Assembly (NCBI GenBank): GCA_003241845.1
Contig: QBMN01000033.1
Location: 1 to 32,495 of the forward strand
Source: Shackletoniella antarctica
GTDB taxonomy: Bacteria > Cyanobacteriota > Cyanobacteriia > Phormidesmidales > Phormidesmidaceae
Reading direction: 5' to 3'
DNA: 32,495 nucleotides
Positions within the stretch are counted from its first letter, which is position 1; each line of letters starts with the position of its first letter. Position numbers and translations under genes: made by a program. The notes beneath the pieces are model-generated. The model was given only the letters and a program-made list of their open reading frames with translations. It did not search any database and was not told where the DNA came from. Shown piece after piece: positions 15,072-23,525 of this stretch.

Positions 15072-15677
15072 CTACATAGCCAGATCGGGGGGTAGAAGCA
15101 CCTGATCGATGGCGTGGATAATGCCATTGCTAGCTTGGATATCAGCTCCAGTCACCATGGCCTGGTTGATCATGACTTCGCCAGTGGCATCGTCAACCTG
15201 TACCGAGATTGGAGAACCAGCGGCACTGGCTACTTCACCCGTCATCACGTCAGCAGCGGGCACTGCGCCCTCAATCACGTGGTAGGTCAAAATCTGACGC
15301 AGCGCGTCCTGATTCTCAGGCAGCAGTAGCTCTTCTAGGGTGCCAGCGGGCAGCGCCTCAAAAGCCGCGTTGGTAGGGGCAAACAAAGTCAGAGGCCCAT
15401 CGGCAGAGAGAGTATCAGCCAGATCAGCGGCTTGCACAGCTTCAACCAAAATGCTGAAGTCATCGTTGCCAGCAGCCACGTCAACAATACTGCCGCCTTC
15501 GCCGGCAGAGTCAGGTGCTTCGGTAGCCATGGGATCTTGAGACATGGGGTCTTGACCGGGAGCGGTGTCTGCGACGGGCTCGTTGGGCGCGCCACAGGCC
15601 GCCATCAGAGCGGCTGCGCCAACGCTGGCGAAACCAACCATCCATCGCTTGGTTGTTGAGGAACGCTTGGTAATCAT
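15072..15677 (-). CDS. Fasciclin-domain lipoprotein
   Basis: A 201-aa secreted lipoprotein. A basic N-terminus (KRSSTTKRW), a hydrophobic stretch and the lipobox ALMAAC (Cys28) show export and lipid anchoring. A short acidic, Pro/Met-rich linker follows, with a direct repeat DPMSQDPM. The C-terminal 130 residues are one FAS1 domain: GPLTLFAPTNAAFEALP (H1 region), LRQILTYHVIEGAV, and SNGIIHAIDQVLLPP (H2 region). FAS1 domains mediate adhesion or bind small ligands in the cell envelope. The ATG at 15677 has a nearby AAGGA (about 8 nt upstream on the minus strand). Confidence 0.93.
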   Translation of the reverse strand: MITKRSSTTKRWMVGFASVGAAALMAACGAPNEPVADTAPGQDPMSQDPMATEAPDSAGEGGSIVDVAAGNDDFSILVEAVQAADLADTLSADGPLTLFAPTNAAFEALPAGTLEELLLPENQDALRQILTYHVIEGAVPAADVMTGEVASAAGSPISVQVDDATGEVMINQAMVTGADIQASNGIIHAIDQVLLPPDLAM

Positions 15678-15710
15678 GGTGAAAAGTCCTTACACTCGAA
15701 AAAGTATGCG

Positions 15711-15746
15711 CAGATGAACAAAATTTCTTCGAAATCAGCTCATCTG
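15711..15746. promoter_or_regulatory. Nested inverted repeat upstream of the fasciclin gene
   Basis: CAGATGA (15711-15717) pairs with TCATCTG (15740-15746), and inside it ATTTC (15723-15727) pairs with GAAAT (15731-15735). The element is 34 nt upstream of the ATG and could be an operator or a leader hairpin. A second small hairpin with a GAAA loop (TCTGTC-GAAA-GACAGA) lies at 15788-15803. Confidence 0.35.
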
Positions 15747-15882
15747 AAGCACTCGACCTACCCTAACGAAGACAATAGTGGCTCCCCTCTGTCGAAAGAC
15801 AGAACCCAAATGTTTCCTAAATTCCTAGTTTTTTGCCCGGAAACCGTAGTCTCACCTCCAGGCAAAGGTCTCGCAATTGCCC

Positions 15883-17310
15883 CTAAATCTCTGAGGGCGG
15901 AGCCTTTGGACCAGCGCCAGCGGCGTCATCTAAGCGCTCTTGGCGGCGGCTTTGCAGGGCCAGCAGAATCTGCTGGTGACGTTCTCGATTGATCGGGTAG
16001 CGGTAGCAAAACCACAGCCCTCCCGCCAGCAGGAGGGCAGGCAGCGGCCCAATCAGCAGGCGAATCGCCCAGAGGGCGGCCTCGGGCTGGCTCTCGGCAC
16101 TGGCCACGTAGCCCGTCCAGCCCAGCACCTGACCTGAGATAAATAGCGCCATCGCCAGGCCCAGCTTTTGCAAAAACACCAGGGCGCTAAAGTACAGCCC
16201 TTCTCGCCGCAGGCCGGTTTCGAGTTCGTCGAGGTCAACGACATCGGGCAGCATGGCAAAGGGCACCATGTACAGTGTGGCCACCCCAATGCCCGCAATC
16301 ACCCCCAGGGTATACATCCAGGCCACTTGCCCCGGCTGCACCGTGGCCAAGCCGCCCAGGGCAAAGGCCGCCAGGGGTGCCCCCATGAGAAACACCGTGC
16401 GCTTGCCGGTGCGTTTGGCCACCCAGTCCCAGCCCCAGAGCATAGTAATCGCCGTGCCCTGCACCGCCAGGGCCATCTGGGCAAAGTGGGTGGCGGGCAG
16501 CTGCATGTAGGCCCCCACAAAGTAGGGCAGCATGGCGGCGGTCACCTGCACACTCATCCAGCCGCAGAGGTAGAGGCCCAAAATTTGGCGAAAGGCCCGG
16601 TTCTTAAACACGCTGCGCAACTGGGGCAGCAGCGCTGGGGACTCGGCGCTGCCGACCAGGGGGGGCCGGCCCCGCTGCACCTGCCAATAGCGGCGGTAAG
16701 TGCCCGCCACGCACAGACCAATGATTACCACCGCTAGGCTGGCCGACAGCGCCCCCAAAATCACGTACTGGCGGGCGGGGTCGGCCACGCGGGCAAACAC
16801 CACCTGGGCCATCAGCAGCGCCACAATGCTGCCGCCGATGCTAAAGGCCGACTTCATGCCGATCAGGTCGGTGCGCTCGTCGTAGTCGTCGGCCAGCTCA
16901 GCCGCCAGGGCCGTATAGGGCAGCTGCACGGTGGTAAAGGCCGCAAAAGCAAAGATCGACAGCGCAATATAGTAGGCAAAAATAGCCCACTGGCTGGCAA
17001 AGGGCGGCACCGTCCACAGCAGCACCGACGAGATCGCCAGCGGAATCACGCCGCCGATCATCCAGGGGTAGCGGCGACCCCAGGGCGACACCGTGCGATC
17101 GCTCAGCCAGCCAATCAGCGGATCGTTGATCGCATCCCAAAAGCGACCAAACAGCAGCACCGCCCCCGCTAGCGCCGGGCTTAGCCCCGCCACTGTGGTA
17201 AAAAAGTACAGCACAAAAAACGCCGACAGACTGGCGGGCACTGCCGCTGCTAGCTCGCCAACGCCGTAGGATACTTTGACCGATAACGGCAGGGGCGGCA
17301 GCTTAGGCAA
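15883..17310 (-). CDS. GPH/MelB-family cation-coupled transporter (MFS)
   Basis: A 475-aa polytopic membrane protein with about 12 hydrophobic segments. The GPH (glycoside-pentoside-hexuronide:cation) signature RFWDAINDPLIGWLSDRT at about residues 56-73 and RYPWMIGG following it resemble MelB and related sodium/proton symporters. The central loop (NKAFRQILGLYL) begins the second half-domain, and the DLDELETGLRREGLYF segment is also typical of the family. The substrate may be a sugar or another organic solute; it cannot be read from sequence. No sugar-catabolic genes are adjacent. The C-terminus is hydrophilic and charged (LQSRRQERLDD). It lies upstream of the fasciclin gene on the same strand, 205 nt away. 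Confidence 0.9.
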   Translation of the reverse strand: MPKLPPLPLSVKVSYGVGELAAAVPASLSAFFVLYFFTTVAGLSPALAGAVLLFGRFWDAINDPLIGWLSDRTVSPWGRRYPWMIGGVIPLAISSVLLWTVPPFASQWAIFAYYIALSIFAFAAFTTVQLPYTALAAELADDYDERTDLIGMKSAFSIGGSIVALLMAQVVFARVADPARQYVILGALSASLAVVIIGLCVAGTYRRYWQVQRGRPPLVGSAESPALLPQLRSVFKNRAFRQILGLYLCGWMSVQVTAAMLPYFVGAYMQLPATHFAQMALAVQGTAITMLWGWDWVAKRTGKRTVFLMGAPLAAFALGGLATVQPGQVAWMYTLGVIAGIGVATLYMVPFAMLPDVVDLDELETGLRREGLYFSALVFLQKLGLAMALFISGQVLGWTGYVASAESQPEAALWAIRLLIGPLPALLLAGGLWFCYRYPINRERHQQILLALQSRRQERLDDAAGAGPKAPPSEI

Positions 17311-17388
17311 CGGGGTTAACTCCAGGGCGACAGGGCATCATCATGCCACAGGTTTAACGTCTCTTCAGGTTGTCTTCAGGACATTGGC

Positions 17389-17436
17389 CCATGGCGGCGG
17401 CTCGCTCGGCAGTTATCGCCAGAGCCGCCGCCATGG
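17389..17436. repeat. 15-bp perfect inverted repeat in a divergent promoter region
   Basis: CCATGGCGGCGGCTC (17389-17403) and GAGCCGCCGCCATGG (17422-17436) are perfect inverted repeats with an 18-nt spacer. TTTTAG follows on the plus strand, so it resembles a terminator, although no plus-strand gene precedes it. It lies 79 nt upstream of the transporter start on the other strand. Confidence 0.6.
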
Positions 17437-17517
17437 TTTTAGCCTCATTCTGCGCGATCAATGCACGGTAAAATAGCGGCTGTACCGTATGGGGGAGTAG
17501 CGTTCGTGACCAGGGTA

Positions 17518-18206
17518 ATGACAATGGGCACCCAACTCTGGGCGGCAATGCTGGTGGTGGGGCTAGTCGCCTGCGATCGCGCTGACACCACCTCTATGCC
17601 CCTCAATGAAGCCCCAGCCGCTCCTACCGCTGAAGGGAAGGCCCGCCGCCGCCGCCCGAGGGCGCTTTTTTGGGCCAAATGGCCCCCGCCCAAACTAGCC
17701 AGCTCACCAGTTTGGGGGTCGAGGTCGTGGTGCCCGGCCAGGTGCCGCCGTCGTTTTCTATCGTAGAACTGCGGGTTGAACAGGGCGACCCTGGCCCCAG
17801 CTATCTGGTGGTCTACCAAAATAATCTCAACCAGTGCTTTGCCGTCGAGTTTGCCGCCGAGGGCATTGGCGACCCCCCACCCACCGAGAACCGTGTGCCG
17901 ATTCAACCGCCCTTGTTTGGCGATCCGGCTGGTGATTCGGCTGGCGATCGGGGCTACGGTCTCAACTACGGCCCCTTTGCCGAGGCCGACATGCAGGCTC
18001 AGTTTCCCGAATCCAACCTCTTCACCGACTGGATGATTGGCCCCTCCGGCGCTTATCGGTTGATCGGGGCGACCTATATCGGCGAGCTTTTTGAGACCCT
18101 GCGCGGCTGCGAAGATATCGCCCCCGAGGAGGCGGTGGCCCTGGCCGAGTCGCTAACGGTGCTGACCGCAGACCCCATGGGAGAGCCGCTAAACCGCAAT
18201 CCCTAG
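17518..18206 (+). pseudogene. Frameshifted lipoprotein gene of unknown function
   Basis: The N-terminal part from ATG 17518 is a lipoprotein signal (MTMGTQLWAAMLVVGLVACD, lipobox LVAC) with a Thr/Pro/Ala linker. At about 17641-17660 a GCC CGC CGC run leads into an Arg-rich frame that soon loses protein character. The downstream frame, one base earlier, reads PPPPPEGAFLGQMAPAQT and continues intact to the stop at 18204-18206. One extra C in the run CCC at 17642-17644 would join both parts into a single protein of about 229 aa. The C-terminal domain is acidic and secreted, with two cysteines (NQCFAVEF and LRGCEDIAP). I do not recognise it. The break is either a sequencing error in a GC-rich run or a real recent mutation. 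A GTG at 17506 is an alternative start. Confidence 0.7.
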
Positions 18207-18349
18207 CGGCTGCAAATTCACCGGCAGCAACGGTTTTAGGCCAAATTGCTGAGCAGGCTGCATCAGTTCACGGGCAACTTAAAACAGTAAGAATGTCTCT
18301 CCATGCGCTGCATCGGAGAATGCGCTTTTGTTGTATTTGGGTTGTTGCG

Positions 18350-19141
18350 ATGAAATCTTGGACCGGTGCTGCTCTCATTACTGTGCTGTCGATGGCGGCG
18401 ATCGCGCCCTCCCCTGCCCAAACCTCATCACCAGTGCGCATCGGCAACGGCAACGTTGGCAACGGCTCAGCCTACGAACTTTGGCGCATGAACCGAGGTA
18501 GCAGCTTTCAGCTCAAGGTGTGGCGAGGCGCTAGCCCTACTTCTGCCTCCCCGACCTGTACCTATAACTTTGCGTCGAACCGAGACGCCATGGCCTTCTG
18601 GCGAGAGATCTCTAGACTACAGGGCTGCCCAGGGCAGGGAGCACAGGTTCAATCGGCCAACCCAGGATCAACCACGCGGTCATCTACAAGGTCTAGCCAA
18701 CAAGTTACCCGCATTGAAACAGTGCCCGGTACACCGACTGCGACGCAGCCCGCAGCTCTAGGTAATGTAGAACGAGAGATTTTGGCGCTGGTCAATGCTG
18801 AACGTCAAAGAGCTGGTGTTAGACCTTTGAGCCTTAACTCTCGGCTTACCACTGCCGCCCAGCGCCATGCAGAAGATATGGCTAGAACCCGTCAATTTAG
18901 CCACACTGGCTCAAACGGCTCCTCTGTACGAGATCGTGCAACTGCCAGCGGGTACCGCAGCTCCTACGTGGGTGAAAATATCGGCATGGGCTACATCAAT
19001 GCGACGGCCGTTATGAACGGCTGGATGAACAGCCCCGGCCACCGCCAAAATATTCTTAACTCTAACTACACCGAGCTAGGGGTAGGCCTAGTCCAGGGGC
19101 AGGGAGGTCTTTACTGGGTACAGGTATTTGGCAAACCGTAG
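18350..19141 (+). CDS. Secreted CAP-domain (SCP/PR1-like) protein
   Basis: From ATG 18350 the protein has 263 aa: a Sec signal peptide (MKSWTGAALITVLSMAAIAP, cleavage probably near SPAQT), an N-terminal domain of about 90 residues with two cysteines (SPTCTYNF, LQGCPG), a Ser/Thr/Gln-rich linker, and a C-terminal CAP domain. CAP motifs are ILALVNAERQRAGVRPL, AAQRHAEDMARTRQFSH, SYVGENIGMG and WMNSPGHRQNILN, which contain the conserved His and Glu of the CAP cavity (AEDM, FSH, ENI, GHR). Bacterial CAP proteins are extracytoplasmic with unclear activity. An in-frame ATG at 18293 would place 19 extra residues before the signal peptide and is less likely. Confidence 0.9.
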   Translation: MKSWTGAALITVLSMAAIAPSPAQTSSPVRIGNGNVGNGSAYELWRMNRGSSFQLKVWRGASPTSASPTCTYNFASNRDAMAFWREISRLQGCPGQGAQVQSANPGSTTRSSTRSSQQVTRIETVPGTPTATQPAALGNVEREILALVNAERQRAGVRPLSLNSRLTTAAQRHAEDMARTRQFSHTGSNGSSVRDRATASGYRSSYVGENIGMGYINATAVMNGWMNSPGHRQNILNSNYTELGVGLVQGQGGLYWVQVFGKP

Positions 19142-19269
19142 CCGCAAAGCCGCTAACCTTTTCATCGGTGCTCCTTGCGGTTGGGGCAAGCTTAAGCTCC
19201 TGCGCTGATCCCGGTATCGTGAGAGAATGGGTGCTAACAAATTGCACCTTCTAGATTAGGACCCTTGGC

Positions 19270-19605
19270 ATGGCCGAAATTCAGTTTGCCCGTGGCGTTG
19301 CAGAACCCGTAATCCCTGATGTGCGCCTTACCCGAGGCAAAGATGTTACGGATGGCACGGCTACCTTTTACTTCGACCATCCCCAGGCGCTTTCGCAGCA
19401 GGAAGGGGTTGAGATCACCGGCATGTACCTGGTTGACGAAGAGGGAGAGTTAAGCAGCCGCGATGTCAACGGCAAGTTTGTCAACGGTGAGCCGGCAGGC
19501 ATTGAGGCCGTCTACGTGATGAAAAGCGAAGCCGAGTGGGATCGCTTCATGCGGTTTATGAACCGCTACGCCGAGCAAAACGGCCTAGGCTTTACCAAGA
19601 GCTAA
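19270..19605 (+). CDS. psb28: Photosystem II assembly factor Psb28
   Basis: A 111-aa protein that matches Psb28 (Psb13/PsbW of older cyanobacterial naming) over its full length: [20 protein letters not shown] at the start, then [32 protein letters not shown] and a C-terminal [19 protein letters not shown]. It is a cytosolic-face thylakoid factor that associates with CP47 and the RC47 assembly intermediate and also influences chlorophyll supply. No transmembrane segment is expected. moaB follows 24 nt downstream, so the two may be co-transcribed. The ATG is clear. Confidence 0.97.
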   Translation: MAEIQFARGVAEPVIPDVRLTRGKDVTDGTATFYFDHPQALSQQEGVEITGMYLVDEEGELSSRDVNGKFVNGEPAGIEAVYVMKSEAEWDRFMRFMNRYAEQNGLGFTKS

Positions 19606-19629
19606 CCCTTTCTGCTCATTCTTGCGGCC

Positions 19630-20124
19630 ATGGCCCATCCCCAGTCAGTATCTAGATCGGTGTGCTGTGCGGTAGTGACCGTCAGCGATACCCGCACCGT
19701 AGAGAGCGATCGCAGCGGGCAGATCATTCAAGCCCTGCTCACCGAGGCGGGCCACAGGGTGGCCGACTACCGCATCGTGCCCGACGAGCCAGATCGCATC
19801 GCTGACCTCTGCCAAACTTTGGCCCAGCGGGCCGACGTAGACGCCATTGTGCTCACGGGTGGCACCGGCATTGCCCCCCGCGACACCACCTACGATGCCA
19901 TCGCGGCGCTGCTGGAGAAAACCCTGCCGGGGTTTGGCGAACTCTTCCGTCAGCTCAGCTTTCAGGAGATCGGCTCCCGCGCCATGGCCTCCCGCGCCGT
20001 GGCTGGAGTGGTGCAGTCAACGCTGGTTTTCTCGATACCCGGCTCTAGCAAGGCCGTTACCCTGGCCATGGAGGCGCTGATTTTGCCCGAGCTGCCCCAC
20101 CTGGTCAGCCTGCTGCAAGACTAA
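19630..20124 (+). CDS. moaB: Molybdenum cofactor biosynthesis protein MoaB
   Basis: A 164-aa MoaB/MogA-family protein. The N-terminal VVTVSDTRTVESDRSG, the LTGGTGIAPRDTTYDAI loop (which binds molybdopterin in MogA) and the PGSSKAVTLAMEALILPELPH C-terminus are diagnostic. The family adenylylates or otherwise helps load molybdenum onto molybdopterin in the cytosol; MoaB-type proteins in bacteria are less well defined than MogA. No other mo genes are nearby. It starts 24 nt after psb28, with which it has no obvious functional link. Confidence 0.95.
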   Translation: MAHPQSVSRSVCCAVVTVSDTRTVESDRSGQIIQALLTEAGHRVADYRIVPDEPDRIADLCQTLAQRADVDAIVLTGGTGIAPRDTTYDAIAALLEKTLPGFGELFRQLSFQEIGSRAMASRAVAGVVQSTLVFSIPGSSKAVTLAMEALILPELPHLVSLLQD

Positions 20125-20232
20125 GGGGGAAGGGTTGCGGTTCAGGGTTTCAGGCGCGCGGTCAGGCCCTAAACCTGGCACCGTAAACCCCGGCTAGCTC
20201 TGACCTCTAGTCATTTAAGTGGATTTGGCTCT

Positions 20233-21063
20233 ATGACCTCCGCCCCTTTGACCCAATGGGCACGCCTGCTCAAAAACCAGGGCATCTGGGTGGGGTTGTT
20301 TACCCAGCTTACGCCCAGCGGAGCAGTCCTGCAAGACACGCCCTCGGAGGTGGCGCTACTGCCCCTCAACCAGGGCAACACCATGCGCCAGACCATTCGC
20401 AAACTGCCCCCCGGTCAGCCAATTAGCGAAACGGTGTTTGAATATAGCTCCCTCGGGCGGGGGGTGTTGTTTTGTCAGACGGGTGCCTTTTCCCAGGGGT
20501 CGATTCAGCGCAGCCCCGTAGGCGAATTTGGGGCCGAGCTGGGCCTGATCCACGGGGCCGAGCGGCTGCGAATTGCCCAGATCTTCCCGAAGCAGCCCAC
20601 CCTGGGCAGCCTGACGCTCATTCGTGAGCACTTAGCAGGCGCAGAACCTGCTGACCGCCCAGATCTATCGACGGCTCAGCTAATCGGCACCTGGCTCGGC
20701 GAGGCCGAAACGGTTTACCCCGACCTCCAGCCGCCGCAGACTGTGGCAACCCGGCTAGAGATTCAGCAGGTGGGGGCTGACATCACCCAGAGCCTGTTTT
20801 TTGGCAACAGCCCGACTATTCAATCACGGGGCCAGCGGGCTGGCTCGGTGCTGCACTTTGACCAGGGCAGCCAGCCGGTTACGGTGCTGCTGCTGCCCAG
20901 CGGGGCGTCGGCCAGTTTCCCCACTGAGATTCAGTCGGGGCAGGGGTTGTTTCTCGAAGCGGGCTGGCTGATCACCCCTACCCTGCGGCAGCGGCTAATT
21001 CGCACCTACAATGCCCAGGGCACCTGGGCCAGCCTGACGCTGGTGACTGAGCAAAAACAATAA
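20233..21063 (+). CDS. DUF3598 family protein (lipocalin-like, cyanobacterial)
   Basis: A 276-aa soluble protein made of two related beta-barrel halves. The N-half has QGIWVGLFTQLTPSG and the C-half has LIGTWLGEAETVYPD, each beginning with the G.W.G block typical of DUF3598 and related calycin-like proteins. GRGVLFCQTGAFS and LGLIHGAERLRI are further family-like blocks. DUF3598 resembles the lipocalin-type chromophore lyases (CpcS/CpeS fold) but no ligand or activity is established. It follows moaB after 108 nt on the same strand. The end of the gene is 29 nt before a dispersed repeat. Confidence 0.82.
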   Translation: MTSAPLTQWARLLKNQGIWVGLFTQLTPSGAVLQDTPSEVALLPLNQGNTMRQTIRKLPPGQPISETVFEYSSLGRGVLFCQTGAFSQGSIQRSPVGEFGAELGLIHGAERLRIAQIFPKQPTLGSLTLIREHLAGAEPADRPDLSTAQLIGTWLGEAETVYPDLQPPQTVATRLEIQQVGADITQSLFFGNSPTIQSRGQRAGSVLHFDQGSQPVTVLLLPSGASASFPTEIQSGQGLFLEAGWLITPTLRQRLIRTYNAQGTWASLTLVTEQKQ

Positions 21064-21092
21064 AGCAACCGTTCTGGCGATGGCTACACCAA

Positions 21093-21161
21093 ACCAAGTC
21101 CAGTTCGGGATCGATAGTTTTCTTCTGGCAACACTCTATTTCTGCACTGGGCTTTGGTTTA
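21093..21161 (+). repeat. Dispersed repeat family A, copy 2
   Basis: ACCAAGTCCAGTTCGGGATC through CTTTGGTTTA matches 674-744 almost end to end, and its first 30 nt match 3463-3493. The element reaches exactly to the stop codon (TAA) of the DUF790 gene on the opposite strand. Confidence 0.6.
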
Positions 21162-22382
21162 TTCTCCCAGTACCTCCAGCACCACCTTGGGCTGTAGCTT
21201 GGTCTTAAACCACACCACCTGGGCCGGGACGTTGGCGATATCCACTCCGGCTTTCTCCAGGTTGAGCCGCTCTGACACCGCCAAGATCAGGTTGTCGCGC
21301 CCTGACTTGCGCACCTGGGCAAATTTTTTGCGCAGATACTCGGGCCGCCAGTAGCCGACAATTTCTAATAAATACTCGCGCCCGTCAGGATGCACCAGGC
21401 GGAAGTCTGGAATCATCACGCTGCCCGGCAGCGGCACCAGATCGACCTCTCGCTCCAGCCGCCAGGGGGTTTTGGCGGGCCACCGGGCCACGAAAGATTC
21501 TTCAATCATGCTGTCGTAGGGCTTGCCGGGGGGGTAGTGGGTGACCAGGCCGCAGCCGCTGTCGAGGGTAAACTGGCGCGGCTTTACCTGCTGGGTGTAG
21601 CTGTCTTTCATCTGCAAGGTCGCCGTCAGCCGCCACTTGCTGACGTGCAAAACGGCGGGGATCAGCTTGGCGATATCGACCCCGTAGCGGGTGCTGGGTT
21701 TAAACAGGCTGGAGGGGCCGTCGATGGTGATGGTAAACCCCTGATCGGCGTCGCCCTCGATGTAGGTCATCAGCCGAAACAGCTTCAGGTAGCGAAACAT
21801 TAGCTTGTACTCACCGGGGTCGTTGCGGTAGAGGTGCATGACCAGGTCGCTGGCCTTATAAAACACTCCCTGGGTTTGCGACAGGTTGTAGCGGTGGATC
21901 AGGGCGTCGGGGGTCGGGGCCTCAAACTCGATCAGAATATGGTTGTCGGGGCGATCGGCGTATAGCCCCTGGCGTAGGTCAGCCACCGAGACTTCGCGAT
22001 CTAGCTCCTCAGAGAGCTGTTGCCCTAGCGCCTTGAGGTGATCGCCAGCCGCAGCCGGGGATGGTATTGCCTGAGCGGCCAGGGCAAACACCCGCTGCCG
22101 CAGTTCGATGGGTTCTAGCGGGCTAACCGCGTCAAAGGTGGCAAAGCTGTTGCGCAGAATGTGGGCCAGCCCCCGCTTGATGCGGTAGTTGGTGTCTTCG
22201 CCCTCTAGGTCTTGCAGCTGGCGGTTGAGGTCGCCCTGGGTGCGGCCCACCTGCTGCTGAAACAGCTGGATTAGGTCGGCGGCGATCGCCCGATTCGCCT
22301 CATCCAGCGCCAGCCGCTTGGGCTGCAACCCCTCCCCCTGATACCGATAGATTAGTAGCTCGCTGGGTAACGTGGCGCTCAC
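21159..22382 (-). CDS. DUF790/Bax1-like nuclease
   Basis: A 407-aa protein of the DUF790 family, whose archaeal member Bax1 is an endonuclease that works with the XPB helicase. The N-terminal domain (residues 1-200) is helical. The C-terminal region carries the PD-(D/E)xK-like core: EESFVARWPAKTPWRLERE, PDFRLVHPDGREYLLEIVGYW, then RKKFAQVRKSGRDNLILAVSE. Asp of PDF, Glu of LEIVGYW and the downstream Lys are candidate catalytic residues. Archaeal and some bacterial copies neighbour a helicase, but none is visible within the window. It is divergent from an alpha/beta hydrolase with a 116-nt gap. Confidence 0.88.
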   Translation of the reverse strand: MSATLPSELLIYRYQGEGLQPKRLALDEANRAIAADLIQLFQQQVGRTQGDLNRQLQDLEGEDTNYRIKRGLAHILRNSFATFDAVSPLEPIELRQRVFALAAQAIPSPAAAGDHLKALGQQLSEELDREVSVADLRQGLYADRPDNHILIEFEAPTPDALIHRYNLSQTQGVFYKASDLVMHLYRNDPGEYKLMFRYLKLFRLMTYIEGDADQGFTITIDGPSSLFKPSTRYGVDIAKLIPAVLHVSKWRLTATLQMKDSYTQQVKPRQFTLDSGCGLVTHYPPGKPYDSMIEESFVARWPAKTPWRLEREVDLVPLPGSVMIPDFRLVHPDGREYLLEIVGYWRPEYLRKKFAQVRKSGRDNLILAVSERLNLEKAGVDIANVPAQVVWFKTKLQPKVVLEVLGE

Positions 22383-22498
22383 CTCCTAGAATCGTTCGAG
22401 CGGGCTGCCAAGCCCCTAGGTCTGCGGCCTGAATTAGCCCTAAGATGAACCACAGTACAGGACTGCATCCGTGCCCACGAATCTTAGCGGATCTCACC

Positions 22499-23413
22499 AT
22501 GCTTAACTTCCAGCCCCTGGGGTTTATTCAGCAGGCCCTCGCCACCGACCTGGGGGTGATGGCCTACTACACCCCCGGCGGCTGGCCCTGGCAGAGTGAG
22601 GCGGCGGCAAGCCCGCCCCTGGTGTTTCTCCATAGTCTTGGGGGCGGCTCCTCCGCCTATGAGTGGTCGCAGGTCTACGCGGCCTTTGGTACCACCCACC
22701 GGGTGATCGCCCCCGACCTGATCGGCTGGGGCCAGTCAACCCATCCTGTCCGCGCCTACTCCACAGAAGACTACTTCTACATGATTACCCACTTGCTTGA
22801 GTCAGTGGCCGAGCCTCCAGTTTTGGTGGCAGCCACCTCGCTCACCGCTGGTGTGGTCATCCGCTTGGCAGGGATGCGTCCCGATTTATTCAAGGGGCTA
22901 TTTCTGGTGTCACCCTCCGGCAACAGCGATTTTGGCCGCGACTACAAAGCCAGCCTGCCCGCCCTGCTGGCCGGCATCCCCGGTGTAGACAAACTGCTCT
23001 ACCAGGTGGGGGCAGCTAATGAACTGGCGGTGCGATCGTTCCTCTCCACCTTTCTCTTCGCTGACCCTCGCCGCATCAGATCAGAGACTGTACAAGCCTA
23101 CCTCACCTGCACCCAGCAGCCCAACGCCGAGTACGCGGCCCTGGCCTCGTTGAACGGGGCGGTCAGCTTCGACCTATCGCGCTACATTGCTCAACTGCAA
23201 ACCCCGACCACCGTGGTGCTGGGGTCTGGGTCGCGGTTTAGCGCCCCGGCAATGGTTAAGCGGCTGGCCAGCCTCAACCCCAGAGCGATTCAGCAGGTGG
23301 TCGAAATCCCCAACTCTGGGGTGCTGCCCCACGTGGAGCACCCCGCCGTCGTCACAGGGCTGCTCCGCCAGTTCCTCGCCACCCACAGCGATGACCATCG
23401 CCAGAACGATTAG
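22499..23413 (+). CDS. Alpha/beta fold hydrolase
   Basis: From ATG 22499 a 304-aa alpha/beta hydrolase. The oxyanion region is FLHSLGGGSSAYEW (43-56), the strand-5 elbow is ATSLTAG with Ser114 as probable nucleophile, and the catalytic His is probably His278 in SGVLPHVEHP. The elbow has Ala and Thr where most enzymes have Gly (G-x-S-x-G), which is allowed by the small-x-Nu-x-small rule but is less common. VIAPDLIGWGQS is a typical strand-4/helix motif. Substrate unknown. The in-frame ATG at 22445 adds 18 residues with no conserved character, so I prefer 22499. Confidence 0.87.
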   Translation: MLNFQPLGFIQQALATDLGVMAYYTPGGWPWQSEAAASPPLVFLHSLGGGSSAYEWSQVYAAFGTTHRVIAPDLIGWGQSTHPVRAYSTEDYFYMITHLLESVAEPPVLVAATSLTAGVVIRLAGMRPDLFKGLFLVSPSGNSDFGRDYKASLPALLAGIPGVDKLLYQVGAANELAVRSFLSTFLFADPRRIRSETVQAYLTCTQQPNAEYAALASLNGAVSFDLSRYIAQLQTPTTVVLGSGSRFSAPAMVKRLASLNPRAIQQVVEIPNSGVLPHVEHPAVVTGLLRQFLATHSDDHRQND

Positions 23414-23525
23414 GACATTCTATACACGCTGGAAGCGATAGCTACGCGCCGCCGCCCTGCCCCAGCTCTCAACCGTGGCAAGGTTTGTGTCCCCGGCGAG
23501 TCCTCGCACTCACCCACCCACCAAC

